In this document: in pieces, positions 52,403-62,269 of the stretch | Layout of the letters: each line of letters begins with the position of its first letter | How positions within the stretch are numbered: position 1 is the stretch's first letter | Position numbers and translations under genes: made by a program | Source: Cyanobacterium sp. uoEpiScrs1 | Lineage (GTDB): Bacteria; Cyanobacteriota; Cyanobacteriia; Cyanobacteriales; Microcystaceae | DNA length: 64,000 nt | Direction: 5' to 3' | Assembly: GCF_947331815.1 (NCBI RefSeq) | Contig: NZ_OX373462.1 | Coordinates: 731,376-795,375 of the forward strand | Notes under the pieces: model-generated | Database searches by the model: none | Seen by the model: only the letters and a program-made list of their open reading frames with translations | Told to the model about the DNA's origin: nothing

Positions 52403-52430
52403 GGGGAAGGACTAATGGTCCGTAATCCCC
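52403..52430. terminator. Terminator-like hairpin between convergent genes
   Basis: GGGG (52403-52406) pairs with CCCC (52427-52430), and inside it GGAC (52409-52412) pairs with GTCC (52418-52421). It lies 27 bp past the NYN stop and just beyond the glnB stop on the other strand, so it could serve both genes. Confidence 0.6.
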
Positions 52431-52438
52431 TATCTTAG

Positions 52439-52801
<363 letters not shown>

Positions 52802-52971
52802 TTAGCTTTTAGTTATAATGCCAGTTCCTAAGCTTATGTTATCTAGAATCCAAAAATTTTTCTAAGAGCCACTGTCCCTAAAGCAATGGAGTGTATTTTT
52901 TTTAATGCAAGTTTAGATAACACATATTTTACTTAAATTTGCAGTATTTTATAGATATGTGTTAATAAACA

Positions 52972-54150
52972 TTAAATAGTTTTTTCTAAAAACCCAGCAA
53001 TTCTCTCAACTGCTACTTCTAACACATCAGAGTTATGAACTAAAGCAAATCTAACATAACCCTCTCCCTGTTTTCCAAAACCTGCTCCAGGAGAAACTGC
53101 AACTCCTGTTTTTAATACTAATTGTTGACAAAAATCAATTGATTTATTTTGCCATGATCGTGGCAATTTTGCCCAAACATACATAGTTGATTTAGGAGAT
53201 TCAACTAACCAATTAATATTATTTAATGCTTCGATAAAAGCATCCCTGCGTTTTTGTAATTCAGCAACAGTTTGTTTAACAGTTTCTTGAGAGCTCTCCA
53301 GAACAGCAATTGCTCCCTTTAAAATTCCTCTATATTGATTAAAATCAACAATTGTTTTAATTTTTTTTAATGCCGTAACGAGTTCAGCATTTCCAATAGC
53401 AAATCCGATTCTAAATCCACCCATGTTATAGGACTTAGAAAACGTAAAAAACTCGATTGAACTAGATTTATTTGGATCTGCTTGTAAAATAGATGGCGGT
53501 ATTTCTATACCATCAAAAACAATGTCAGCGTAAGGAAAATCATGAACTAAAACTAAACTATTTTTTTGACAAAATTTGACTGTTTCCTCAAAAAAAGACA
53601 AGGAAGCCATGGCCGTCGTAGGATTATGAGGATAGTTCAATACCATTAAACGAGCCTTAGCCAGAACAGAAGTGGGAATATCTGCTAGGATGGGTAAAAA
53701 TTTATTTTCTGCTAACAAGGGCATTGTATAAATCTGTCCCCCTGCCAAGTAGACGCCACCTGCATGAGAAGGATAACCAGGATCACATAATAAAGCTATT
53801 TCCCCAGGATTGAGAATTGCTAATGGAAAATGACCTGTTCCTTCTTGAGAGCCAATCAAGGGTAATACTTCTGTCTGAGGATCAATCTCAACATTGAAAC
53901 GCTTAGTATACCATCTGGCCACAGCTTCCCGAAAAGGGAGTGTTCCATGATGCAACAGATAACCATGGGTGATGGGATCGTGCAAAGAGTTTTCAATAGT
54001 AGCAATCGCTACATTTGGGGCCGACAAGTCAGACGATCCCAATGATAAGTCTATGATAGTTTTCCCTGCTGATATAGCCTCAGCTTTTGATTTATCCATA
54101 TCGGCGAAGACATTGCTTGACAGATAATTGAGACGGTTAGCAAAGCGCAT
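52972..54150 (-). CDS. Class I/II aminotransferase (LL-diaminopimelate aminotransferase-like)
   Basis: A fold-type I PLP aminotransferase of 392 residues. Motifs are DLSLGSSDLSAPNVAIATI near 35, LPLIGSQEGTGHFPLAI near 97 (cofactor phosphate region), VLNYPHNPTTAMASLSF near 170, VLVHDFPYADIVFDG near 203, and the PLP lysine in FFTFSKSYNMGGFRIGFAIG near 233. The sequence resembles cyanobacterial LL-diaminopimelate aminotransferase-like or aspartate-like enzymes. The substrate cannot be fixed from sequence: DAP for lysine and peptidoglycan, or another amino acid. Thioredoxin lies upstream on the same strand with an 80-bp gap. Confidence 0.85.
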   Translation of the reverse strand: MRFANRLNYLSSNVFADMDKSKAEAISAGKTIIDLSLGSSDLSAPNVAIATIENSLHDPITHGYLLHHGTLPFREAVARWYTKRFNVEIDPQTEVLPLIGSQEGTGHFPLAILNPGEIALLCDPGYPSHAGGVYLAGGQIYTMPLLAENKFLPILADIPTSVLAKARLMVLNYPHNPTTAMASLSFFEETVKFCQKNSLVLVHDFPYADIVFDGIEIPPSILQADPNKSSSIEFFTFSKSYNMGGFRIGFAIGNAELVTALKKIKTIVDFNQYRGILKGAIAVLESSQETVKQTVAELQKRRDAFIEALNNINWLVESPKSTMYVWAKLPRSWQNKSIDFCQQLVLKTGVAVSPGAGFGKQGEGYVRFALVHNSDVLEVAVERIAGFLEKTI

Positions 54151-54230
54151 AGTCTTTACAAGAGGGGTATCAATGACTTATTTGAACAATTTTACAAACA
54201 GTCATTAACGAATAGTTAATGACTTACTAT

Positions 54231-54560
54231 CTAACTTAAATGAGGATCTAGAATGTCCCCAATAAGTTTTTGTTTTGTGATGGCCCCTTCATGGGAAGCT
54301 AAAAGTTTTTTGTCTTTATAGAGTCTCAAAGCTGGAACTCCTTTTACTTGACACTCAGCAGTTGCCTTAGGATTAGGATCAACTTCTAATTTAACAACTT
54401 TAAGGCGATCACTATAAGTTTGGGCTATCGCATTGATGGAAGGAGAAACTAATTGGCATGGACCGCACCAAGAAGCCCAAAAGTAAACTAGAACCGGTTG
54501 CTTCGTGTGAAAAATTTCTTCCTCAAAGTTGGGATCAGTAATTTCTAGAACACTACTCAT
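54231..54560 (-). CDS. Thioredoxin
   Basis: A 109-residue thioredoxin with the redox site WCGPC (C32, C35) in VLVYFWASWCGPCQLVSPSI, the conserved aspartate region EVDPNPKATAECQVKGVPAL with cis-proline, and a normal C-terminal helix. The extra central cysteine in the AECQVKG segment and the VLEITDPNFEEEI start fit a thioredoxin-like subclass seen in cyanobacteria rather than the classical m-type. It would reduce enzyme disulfides. The 80-bp gap to the downstream aminotransferase allows cotranscription. Confidence 0.92.
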   Translation of the reverse strand: MSSVLEITDPNFEEEIFHTKQPVLVYFWASWCGPCQLVSPSINAIAQTYSDRLKVVKLEVDPNPKATAECQVKGVPALRLYKDKKLLASHEGAITKQKLIGDILDPHLS

Positions 54561-54757
54561 AATTGCTTTTTAATTGGTTGTTTAATAATTGAGTTGTCGA
54601 TTATCTAGGTTACAGGGTTGTCAGTTATTTTGCTTATCTTTTATTCATATCAATCCTGGAGTAAAGCGAGCTGAATTTGGCTAGCTGAGGAGATGCAGCA
54701 AAATACGCCCCTAAAAAGTAAAAGGTGATTTTCGGTAACGTATTTTAGTCCACTTCT

Positions 54758-55525
54758 TTAGAGATTGTCCAATTGTTTACGTAAGTCTTCTAGTTCCGTA
54801 TCCACTGCTGAATCTTTTCGAGATAATTGGGGATCAGAGGCTTCAGGTAATTTCTTTGGTTCGGGAATTCCACTGATTTGTGCTTTGAGCATAGCTAATT
54901 CGTCATCTACACCACTTGCAGACTCTAATTTAGCAAATTGTTCTTCAATACCAGTATCGCTTAACTCTCCAAAGGCTTGGGAACGGGCTTCCATATCCAA
55001 TACTTTGGATTCCATACGCTCAAAGGCTGCCATTGAGCCACTAGTATCAACACCACTTAAAGTTTGCTGAATTTCTGCGTTAGCCTTAGCTGCTTTAGAC
55101 CGAGCGATAAGCATATTTTTCTTAGTTTTAGCTTCGGAAATTTTACTTTCTAAAGCTATTAGATTACGCTTGAGGGTATTGACTTGGCTATTTTGTTGTT
55201 CCAGCTGTTGTTTAAGAGTTACAGAAGTATCAGTATGAGTTTTTTTACGGACTAAGGCTTCTCTAGCTAGACTTTCATCTCCTTGAGAGAGGGCAAGTTT
55301 AGCCCGTTGCTCCCATTTATTAGCTTCTGATAGATCCTGATTGTACCGTTGCTCAGTACGCTTTTGTTCGGCAATAGCACGGGCGACTGCTTGACGTACT
55401 TGTATTAAGTCTTCTCCCATATCATTGAGGGTTTGTTCTAATACTTTTTCGGGGTCTTCTGCTTTGCTGACGAGATCGTTTAAGTTAGCTCGGACAACTC
55501 GGCTTAGGCGATCAAATAATCCCAT
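54758..55525 (-). CDS. vipp1: Vipp1/IM30, thylakoid membrane maintenance protein
   Basis: A PspA/ESCRT-III superfamily protein of 255 residues. It begins with the amphipathic helix MGLFDRLSRVVRANLNDLVS, continues as a long coiled coil (about 25-190), and carries a C-terminal extension ending DTELEDLRKQLDNL that distinguishes Vipp1 from PspA. Vipp1 forms rings and rods that repair and shape thylakoid membranes. A strong upstream GGAGG-like ribosome binding site is seen. A second, shorter-tailed PspA paralogue lies 211 bp upstream on the same strand. Retention suggests thylakoids remain. Confidence 0.92.
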   Translation of the reverse strand: MGLFDRLSRVVRANLNDLVSKAEDPEKVLEQTLNDMGEDLIQVRQAVARAIAEQKRTEQRYNQDLSEANKWEQRAKLALSQGDESLAREALVRKKTHTDTSVTLKQQLEQQNSQVNTLKRNLIALESKISEAKTKKNMLIARSKAAKANAEIQQTLSGVDTSGSMAAFERMESKVLDMEARSQAFGELSDTGIEEQFAKLESASGVDDELAMLKAQISGIPEPKKLPEASDPQLSRKDSAVDTELEDLRKQLDNL

Positions 55526-55736
55526 GATGCTGTTTATCCTCCGGTGTGTATACTGGGGTAAGTAAAATTTTAAAGTTAAAATTAATTTTTTTATGCCACT
55601 GAGTATGGCTTGCCCATTTCTAGTTTGGCATATGAAAGGTCATGGAGGGAAAGTAAGGAAACCAGAGATAGAAAACAATTTTGGAATACTCCTGAATAAA
55701 ATTACCCTTTTTTTCTCAATAATTATGTTTTAAAAA

Positions 55737-56462
55737 TTAATCGGGCTTAGCCTTAATTGTATCTATTTTCGAAGAAGAGTCTGATGATTGATTAGACTGG
55801 CGTGAGGTCATTTTTTTTCCTTTGAGGTTAACAATTTCTGTATCGATGATTTTATCCATTTCTAAGTCTATGAATTGCTGTTCTAAGGAATCAGCACTCA
55901 AACTTTGGGTTATTTCTGATTCAACTTCTAGTTTCAAAATTTTCGATTCTATCTGCTCCAAAATGCTGTTAGAATCACCCGAATTTAGATTTCCAACAAT
56001 TTCCTGTAGTCTTTGGGAAGCTATAGCTGATCGTAGTCTAGCTAGGTTAAGGTTTTTCTTTGCTTTAGCTTCAACGTACTTTTGTTCTAGAGTTCTTAAA
56101 TTTTGCTTAACCTTCCCAATTACTTGATTTTGTTGTTTTAGTTGATTTTCTATTTCTTGAGACTGTATTTGATAAGATTGACGGTTAATAAGGGACTCCC
56201 TAGCTAGCGGTTCATTCCCTTTATCAATAGCCATGACTGCTTGTTTGTACCATTTTTCTGCCGCTTTTTGGTGGTGAACTAACTGCCGTTGTGCGTTTTT
56301 GTTAGTAGCGATTGCTTCTGCTAACGCTCGTCGCATGGTAATCAATTCCTGTTCTATTTTTATGATCGCCGTTTCTAAGATTTTTTCGGGATCCTCTTCT
56401 TCTTTGATTAAGCCATTAATATGTGATCGAACAACTCGATGAATTCTTTCTAACCATTCCAT
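55737..56462 (-). CDS. PspA/IM30 family paralogue
   Basis: A 241-residue relative of Vipp1 in tandem with it. It has the N-terminal helix MEWLERIHRVVRSHINGLIK, EEDPEKILETAIIKIEQELI near 23, and the coiled-coil core. Its C-terminus lacks the Vipp1 tail and ends in a lysine- and serine-rich stretch, so it looks more like PspA or a diverged copy. I chose ATG 56462, which gives the conserved start; the frame is open to 56492. In other cyanobacteria PspA answers membrane stress while Vipp1 serves thylakoids; whether this copy does so is unknown. Confidence 0.85.
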   Translation of the reverse strand: MEWLERIHRVVRSHINGLIKEEEDPEKILETAIIKIEQELITMRRALAEAIATNKNAQRQLVHHQKAAEKWYKQAVMAIDKGNEPLARESLINRQSYQIQSQEIENQLKQQNQVIGKVKQNLRTLEQKYVEAKAKKNLNLARLRSAIASQRLQEIVGNLNSGDSNSILEQIESKILKLEVESEITQSLSADSLEQQFIDLEMDKIIDTEIVNLKGKKMTSRQSNQSSDSSSKIDTIKAKPD

Positions 56463-57954
56463 AACCATCTTCAATTTTTTCAGTCCACTCATCCATGTTA
56501 ACTTGAGTTTGAGTTTAGGAGGGAGACATAGTCATTGGATGTAAGTGGAACATTCTTGTACTTCTTGATTTATATAAAAACAAGCTAGCGTAGCCCATTC
56601 TAATCTACTTTCATCTTTGTTCATAAATTTTCTATTATTAGATCAAAAATTGTGTTGGACACGATTAATATTGGTTAGAATTATTGATTTAATTTAGTTT
56701 AGTTTGTTGCTTATTTATATTAATACTTTGTTGCTATTTACATAAATTAAAATCATAATCATGATACCATATATATGGTAAATTTTTAACAAACAAATAA
56801 GCAGCATTTTTAAGTATTCAGCTACTTATTTATTATACCGATGTAAATGAAATAAAGGCAATTAAAAATTAAACTAACAAATTGTATAATTTATTGACTT
56901 GTTTTTAAAGAAAAATACGATTAAGTTATATCCGATAGCATTAAGACTAATAAACAAATACAAAAAACAACGCTATTTTATATATGCTAATTTAAATTAC
57001 TGTTAAATATAAACGATTCAAGCAAATTAAAACACTAAAAATATGTCATATTAGTTTACTATATAATATGCTTATTTTTTTGAAGGCTTAATGACATATT
57101 TTAAATTAATTAAAAGATATAAAGTTAAAGTATTTAAGCTCAATAACTAGGTATTTCCTAAAATACAGAAAAAACTGTAAACTGATATCTATTGAGTTGA
57201 GTTATTTACTGACTCAATTAAATAAAACTGCCAATTATAAAAATATATTTACGAAATACAATTGAATATATTGTTATTGTAAATATATTTCAACTCCTTT
57301 AACTTAGCCATCACATAAAAAATAATCATTTTATATACTAAAAGCGTTTATATTTTTTGTCTTTACTCTTTTTTCATAAGTTTTCACACAAAAATTATAA
57401 TTTATTACTTTTTAGTTGAAATAATTTTTTCATACATTAAACAATATTTAATCAGTTTAATGCTATTTATCCCTAGTATTTATTATTAATCAAATTATTT
57501 TATATAAAGATATAATATCATACTTTTAATCAATGTATAACAGCTTAACTGCTAGAATTACTATTTTATATTAGATAACTAAATTAACTATCCTAGCAAT
57601 ATAATAACAATTTTTTTGCACTATAAACTATGTCTTATATGATTTATAGCTTTAATATAAACTTACTATAACTTTACATTATATGCTTATATAAATTAAG
57701 TAGCAATAAGCTATAAATATGATAATAATTTTTTTGCAGATGATTATACTATCGTCATATTCTAATAAGTAAATTGATTTTGTATATAGTATGCTACATT
57801 AAAAAATGAAGCTATATCAGTTTCTTACTAAAGAATAATCCCTAATTCTTATTCATTAATCTCAAAAAAACTTTTTTTATGTTTTTTATAAAGAATTTTA
57901 CTGGAGCTAAATAAAATTTAATTATTTATTTAAATTAATTGTCCCTAAAATTTT
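56463..57954. other. 1.5 kb AT-rich spacer
   Basis: Between divergent genes (PspA paralogue, minus; pabAB, plus), so both promoters must lie here. Very AT-rich with no supported gene, tRNA or long inverted repeat. Confidence 0.55.
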
Positions 57955-57969
57955 GTGATAGTAATAACT

Positions 57970-60111
57970 ATGAAAACTATATTAATTGATAATTACGATT
58001 CCTATACTTTCAATCTTTATCAAATGATTGCACAGGTAAATGGAGAACCTCCAATTGTTATACACAATGACCAATTTACTTATTCTGAACTACAGGCTTT
58101 ATCATTTGACAATATAGTCATCTCTCCTGGACCAGGTCGTCCAGAAAATCAGAAAGATTTTGGAATTTGTCAACAAGTAATTAAAAAAATAGGGGTTCCC
58201 TTACTAGGCATTTGTTTAGGTCATCAGGGTATTGGTTATGTTTTTGGAGGCCAAGTTATCTATGCTCCTGAAGCAATGCATGGACGATTGAGTCGTGTCT
58301 ATCATGACAACTCTGAAATATTTGCTGATATTCCTCAAAACTTCTGTGTTGTTCGCTATCATTCTTTAATTGTTGCCCCAATATTACCTGAGAGTCTAAA
58401 AATAACTGCTTGGACAGCAGATGGAATTATCATGGGGTTACGCCACCAATCAAGACCAATTTGGGGGGTACAGTTTCACCCTGAGTCTATCAGTACTGAG
58501 TATGGATATACCTTATTAGAAAATTTTAGAAATATTACTAAGCAATATTTTACCGAGAAAGACAGAAGACAAAGTGTGATGGATCAAGAGTTTTCTATTG
58601 TTCCAACCGGTTATTTTCACCAATTCCATAATCTTGATTACCAAGTTTATAGTCGTCAACTTAATATTGATCGAGATCCAGAACAAGTTTTTGTTCATCT
58701 ATTTGGAGACAAAACCCCTGCTTTTTGGCTTGACAGCAGTCTAGCCGATTCAAATCTTTCGCGTTTCTCTTTTATGGGAGACGGTTGTGGTCCCAACAGT
58801 AGATTGATTCAATATAATGTTCAGACTAGAGAAGTATCTGTCACTCAAGGAAACGAATTGAATGTGTATAAAGAGAGTATATTGGACTATCTCAAGCGAG
58901 AACTTGAATTGCTTAACTGCTACTGTGATAGTTTACCTTTTGACTTTAATTGTGGTTTTGCTGGTTATTTTGGTTATGAAATTAAGGCCGAATGCGGCAG
59001 CACATTAGAAAATCCTTCATCATTGCCTGACTCTAGCTTTATCTTAGCTGATCGATTAATTGTCTTTGATCATCAAGAACTAACAACCTACGTATTGTGT
59101 CTAATGAAAAAGGAGCAAGAAAGTGAAGCTGAGGCTTGGTTTGACACCATAGAGCAAAAACTATCGACGTTACCATTATTAGAACCACCTACTCCCAAAA
59201 ATAGTAACAAACCAGTCACTTTTCGCTTTAGCCGCTCTTACCAAACTTACTTAGATAATATCCAACATTGTCTCTATGAAATTTCTGAAGGAGAAAGCTA
59301 TGAAGTCTGTTTAACTAATAAGATTTCTACTGATAGTAAACCTGATCCTCTAACACTTTATCGAATATTAAGGAAAACTAATCCAGCACCCTACTCAGCA
59401 TTTTTTCGATTTGAAGATCTCGTCGTTCTTAGTTCTTCCCCAGAGCGTTTTCTAAAAATTGATCGTAATAATAAAGTCGAATCCAAGCCGATTAAAGGAA
59501 CCAAAGCAAGAGGGATTAATATTCAAGAAGACCAGGAAATACAAAAAAGTTTAAAAAATGGGGAGAAAGATCGTGCTGAAAACTTAATGATTGTGGACTT
59601 GCTACGAAATGATCTAGGACATGTATGCGAAATAGGCAGTGTTCATGTTCCTAAATTAATGGATATCGAAACTTATGCTACTGTGCATCAATTAGTCAGT
59701 ACTATTTGCGGACACCTTCGTAAAGATCTCAGAGCCACCGATTGTATCCGCGTAGCTTTTCCTGGTGGATCAATGACTGGTGCTCCTAAATTGAGAACCA
59801 TGGAAATTATTGACAGGCTTGAAGGAGAAGCACGGGGTATTTACTCAGGGGCAATTGGTTTTCTAGGACTCAATGGTACAGCTGATTTGAACATTGTCAT
59901 ACGTACAATTGTAATGACCCCAACTGAAACGACTATTGGTGTAGGAGGAGCAATTGTTGCTCTATCAGATCCCCAGATAGAATTTGATGAAATACTTCTC
60001 AAGGCACAAGCTTTAATTAGAGCTATTCTACTCACCGTTCATGGGGAAATTAATCCTAACTTGTACCATATTATGGATATTCCATTAGTCAAACAAACCG
60101 TTAAAATTTAA
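57970..60111 (+). CDS. pabAB: Aminodeoxychorismate synthase, fused PabA-PabB
   Basis: A bifunctional 713-residue enzyme. An N-terminal class I glutamine amidotransferase (residues about 1-195: ILIDNYDSYTFNLYQM, GICLGHQGIG with catalytic C82, then GVQFHPESISTEYG) is followed by a chorismate-binding domain. PIKGTKARG at 507-515 carries the lysine (K509) typical of aminodeoxychorismate synthase; anthranilate synthase has PIAGT. Further motifs are ENLMIVDLLRNDLG near 540 and FPGGSMTGAPKLR near 600. It makes 4-amino-4-deoxychorismate for p-aminobenzoate and folate. Fused enzymes in this order are also found in plants and some bacteria. I chose ATG 57970; a GTG at 57955 adds five residues. It could be mislabelled trpGE. 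Confidence 0.9.
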   Translation: MKTILIDNYDSYTFNLYQMIAQVNGEPPIVIHNDQFTYSELQALSFDNIVISPGPGRPENQKDFGICQQVIKKIGVPLLGICLGHQGIGYVFGGQVIYAPEAMHGRLSRVYHDNSEIFADIPQNFCVVRYHSLIVAPILPESLKITAWTADGIIMGLRHQSRPIWGVQFHPESISTEYGYTLLENFRNITKQYFTEKDRRQSVMDQEFSIVPTGYFHQFHNLDYQVYSRQLNIDRDPEQVFVHLFGDKTPAFWLDSSLADSNLSRFSFMGDGCGPNSRLIQYNVQTREVSVTQGNELNVYKESILDYLKRELELLNCYCDSLPFDFNCGFAGYFGYEIKAECGSTLENPSSLPDSSFILADRLIVFDHQELTTYVLCLMKKEQESEAEAWFDTIEQKLSTLPLLEPPTPKNSNKPVTFRFSRSYQTYLDNIQHCLYEISEGESYEVCLTNKISTDSKPDPLTLYRILRKTNPAPYSAFFRFEDLVVLSSSPERFLKIDRNNKVESKPIKGTKARGINIQEDQEIQKSLKNGEKDRAENLMIVDLLRNDLGHVCEIGSVHVPKLMDIETYATVHQLVSTICGHLRKDLRATDCIRVAFPGGSMTGAPKLRTMEIIDRLEGEARGIYSGAIGFLGLNGTADLNIVIRTIVMTPTETTIGVGGAIVALSDPQIEFDEILLKAQALIRAILLTVHGEINPNLYHIMDIPLVKQTVKI

Positions 60112-61129
60112 GAGTAGATTCAATATGTTGTTAACAATAAATTTTCACAGATATCTTTTCTGATAATTTTTTTCATTACATGGATGTAGTTAATATAAAG
60201 AGCATTCAAAAGATCATAAAGAATTATCTTGATATTTTAATATTAAGTAATTAATTCATAGAATGGATAATAACAGACTAAGTTATTTGTCAGTTGCATA
60301 TATATTTTCTATTAAAATAGAAGTTTATTTGTTTGAATTGTCATTATTTTATCTCGCTGCTACTTCGATATAATCTGTTTATTTGCTTAATTTATCCTAT
60401 CTTGCCCTTGATAGAATTCTGTATTCAATGAACATAATTCTGCTATTTAACTACATTTTTAAAATATTATTATCCTTCAAAAATTATATATAAAAAGAAA
60501 TATAAGCCATGAAAATATTTTTTAATTTTTTATAAAAAATAGCAAAATAAAACTTCAAGTTAAAAAATAAATTAATTCGATCAAGGAACAAAAATAAAAA
60601 ATGATATAGTAATTATTATCGATAGGAACTTAGTATAGGTAAGTAACTTAATTAAAATAAAACCAAAAAACAAAAAAAAGAGTATTTATATTTATTCCTA
60701 AATACTTAGTGTCTTTAATATCTAATTAAGGTTGAATATTTCACTTTAGCTAATATTGTTTATTAGAGATTTATAGTACCATCAACAAATTAAGTACAAC
60801 AAGCTAATAAGTACTGTTACACTGTTACGAAGATAAAATGTAGATACTAAAGATGATATTTGCATAAATTTAAAAAGGGTAACTTTACTTAAGCTTAATT
60901 TATATACCAACAGTTCATATATTTAAAATTATGAACTTAGCTTCTTATTTTTAAGATATCTTGAGTAGGTTGATTGATAAAAATTATCAAGTTCTTCGAA
61001 TGGCAATATTGCGGTATGTTTAGAAGTATGTAAAATTTGTTATTATCTATCGCGGGACACATAATAACGTGATAGTTTCGTAGAACGGTCAATCAACCAA
61101 ATCATATAGCTCAATTTTAGGAAGGTATC
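60112..61129. other. 1.0 kb AT-rich spacer
   Basis: The gap before the 66-residue gene. A short hairpin CTATCGCG/CGTGATAG (61047-61075, one mismatch) lies about 55 bp upstream of that gene and might be regulatory. Otherwise I see nothing. Confidence 0.5.
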
Positions 61130-61330
61130 TTGAAAGTGGAAACGACTTCAATCAATACAGAGTCCATGCAGGAAAACATACAGGATTACGTGGCTCAACT
61201 GCAACTCTACATGGCATTACATGCTCGTAATCTTGTTCCCTCTTTAACCCAAGTTAAAGATCCTCGCCACCAACTATTCCAAGAAACCCAGGCAACTATT
61301 GAAAAGTTAGCATCTCGTCAAACTCGTTAA
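61130..61330 (+). CDS. Small conserved-looking protein of unknown function
   Basis: A 66-residue protein, MKVETTSINTESMQENIQDY then VAQLQLYMALHARNLVPSLT, with a QVKDPRHQLF segment near residue 41. It looks helical with no membrane segment or cysteine. The TTG start has an AGGAAGG ribosome binding site 6 bp upstream, which supports expression. It has normal codon use and lies 100 bp ahead of a TrmJ-like methyltransferase on the same strand. I do not recognise the family; it may be a cyanobacterial conserved hypothetical. Confidence 0.65.
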   Translation: MKVETTSINTESMQENIQDYVAQLQLYMALHARNLVPSLTQVKDPRHQLFQETQATIEKLASRQTR

Positions 61331-61363
61331 TATCTTACTCTTTTATTTATTAAAAAAGACCTT

Positions 61364-61394
61364 CACTGTCATCTAATTTACATGGATGATAGTG
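61364..61394 (+). terminator. Hairpin between the 66-residue gene and the methyltransferase
   Basis: CACTGTCATC (61364-61373) pairs with GATGATAGTG (61385-61394) with one G-T pair, 33 bp past the small gene's stop. It is followed by GGGG and not by T residues, so it might pause or attenuate transcription, or terminate weakly. Confidence 0.45.
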
Positions 61395-61429
61395 GGGGTG
61401 TCATGTGAGTTAAAAAATAACTTTAAACC

Positions 61430-62176
61430 ATGTCCTTAGCCCAAATAAAAATTGTTTTAGTTGAACCTGCTGGACCGTTGAATGTGGGATCAGTAGCGCG
61501 AGTTATGAAAAACATGGGATTACAACAGCTTATTTTAGTTCGTCCGAACTGTGATCCTTTGGGTCCGGAGGCACGATTGATGGCTGTTCATGGACTGGAC
61601 ATTTTAAGAAAAGTTCAGAAAGTAGGCAGTTTATCTGAAGCATTGCAAGGATGTCAGGAAATAATAGCTACAACAGCCCGCCCTCGTAGCCTTCTGACTC
61701 CCTTAGAAACTCCCCATCAAGCTCTCCCTGGGCTATTAGCCTCTAACTTCCCCAGTGCCTTAATTTTTGGACCAGAAGATCGAGGATTAAGTAATGAGGA
61801 ACTTAATTATGCCCAACGTTTTATCTGTATTCCGACTAACCAAGCTTATCCATCTTTAAATCTTGCCCAATCCGTTACTATCTGCGCCTATGAACTCTAC
61901 CAAGCTGCTCAAATTCCGAGAGAATTACCTTCAACTTCGCCTAAAAAACTAGCATCTTTTGATATAGTTGAAGGTTATTATCAACACCTCGAAACAGTTT
62001 TGTTAAAGATTGGTTATCTTTTTCCCCATACGGCTAAGGCTAAAATGAAAAAACTCCGCCGCCTTTATAACCGCTCAAAGTTAAGTGCCGAGGAAGTAGC
62101 TTTACTGCGAGGAGTTCTTGGACATATCAATTCTATATGGCAACATTTACACGACAATTACAGTCACAAAAATTAA
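61430..62176 (+). CDS. RNA 2'-O-methyltransferase of the TrmJ/TrmH (SPOUT) family
   Basis: A 248-residue SPOUT methyltransferase closest to TrmJ, which methylates position 32 of several tRNAs. Motifs are IKIVLVEPAGPLNVGSVARV at 6-25, MKNMGLQQLILVRPNCDPLG next, the SAM-binding knot LIFGPEDRGLSNEEL near 108, and IPTNQAYPSLNLAQSVTICAYELYQ near 132. The C-terminal 85 residues (about 165-248) form the helical extension typical of TrmJ. The length agrees with the E. coli enzyme. It is one of two SPOUT methyltransferases here, with trmL. Confidence 0.88.
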   Translation: MSLAQIKIVLVEPAGPLNVGSVARVMKNMGLQQLILVRPNCDPLGPEARLMAVHGLDILRKVQKVGSLSEALQGCQEIIATTARPRSLLTPLETPHQALPGLLASNFPSALIFGPEDRGLSNEELNYAQRFICIPTNQAYPSLNLAQSVTICAYELYQAAQIPRELPSTSPKKLASFDIVEGYYQHLETVLLKIGYLFPHTAKAKMKKLRRLYNRSKLSAEEVALLRGVLGHINSIWQHLHDNYSHKN

Positions 62177-62269
62177 TCATCATGATTCATGATTAAAATT
62201 AATTGGCGTCGCAAGCGTTATTTTAACTTATTCCTTTTAACGGATATATATTGCAAGGATTCCTAAACT

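Noticed and set aside
57955-60111. Reading the fused chorismate enzyme as TrpGE anthranilate synthase
   Set aside because: The PIKGT motif with lysine is diagnostic for aminodeoxychorismate synthase.
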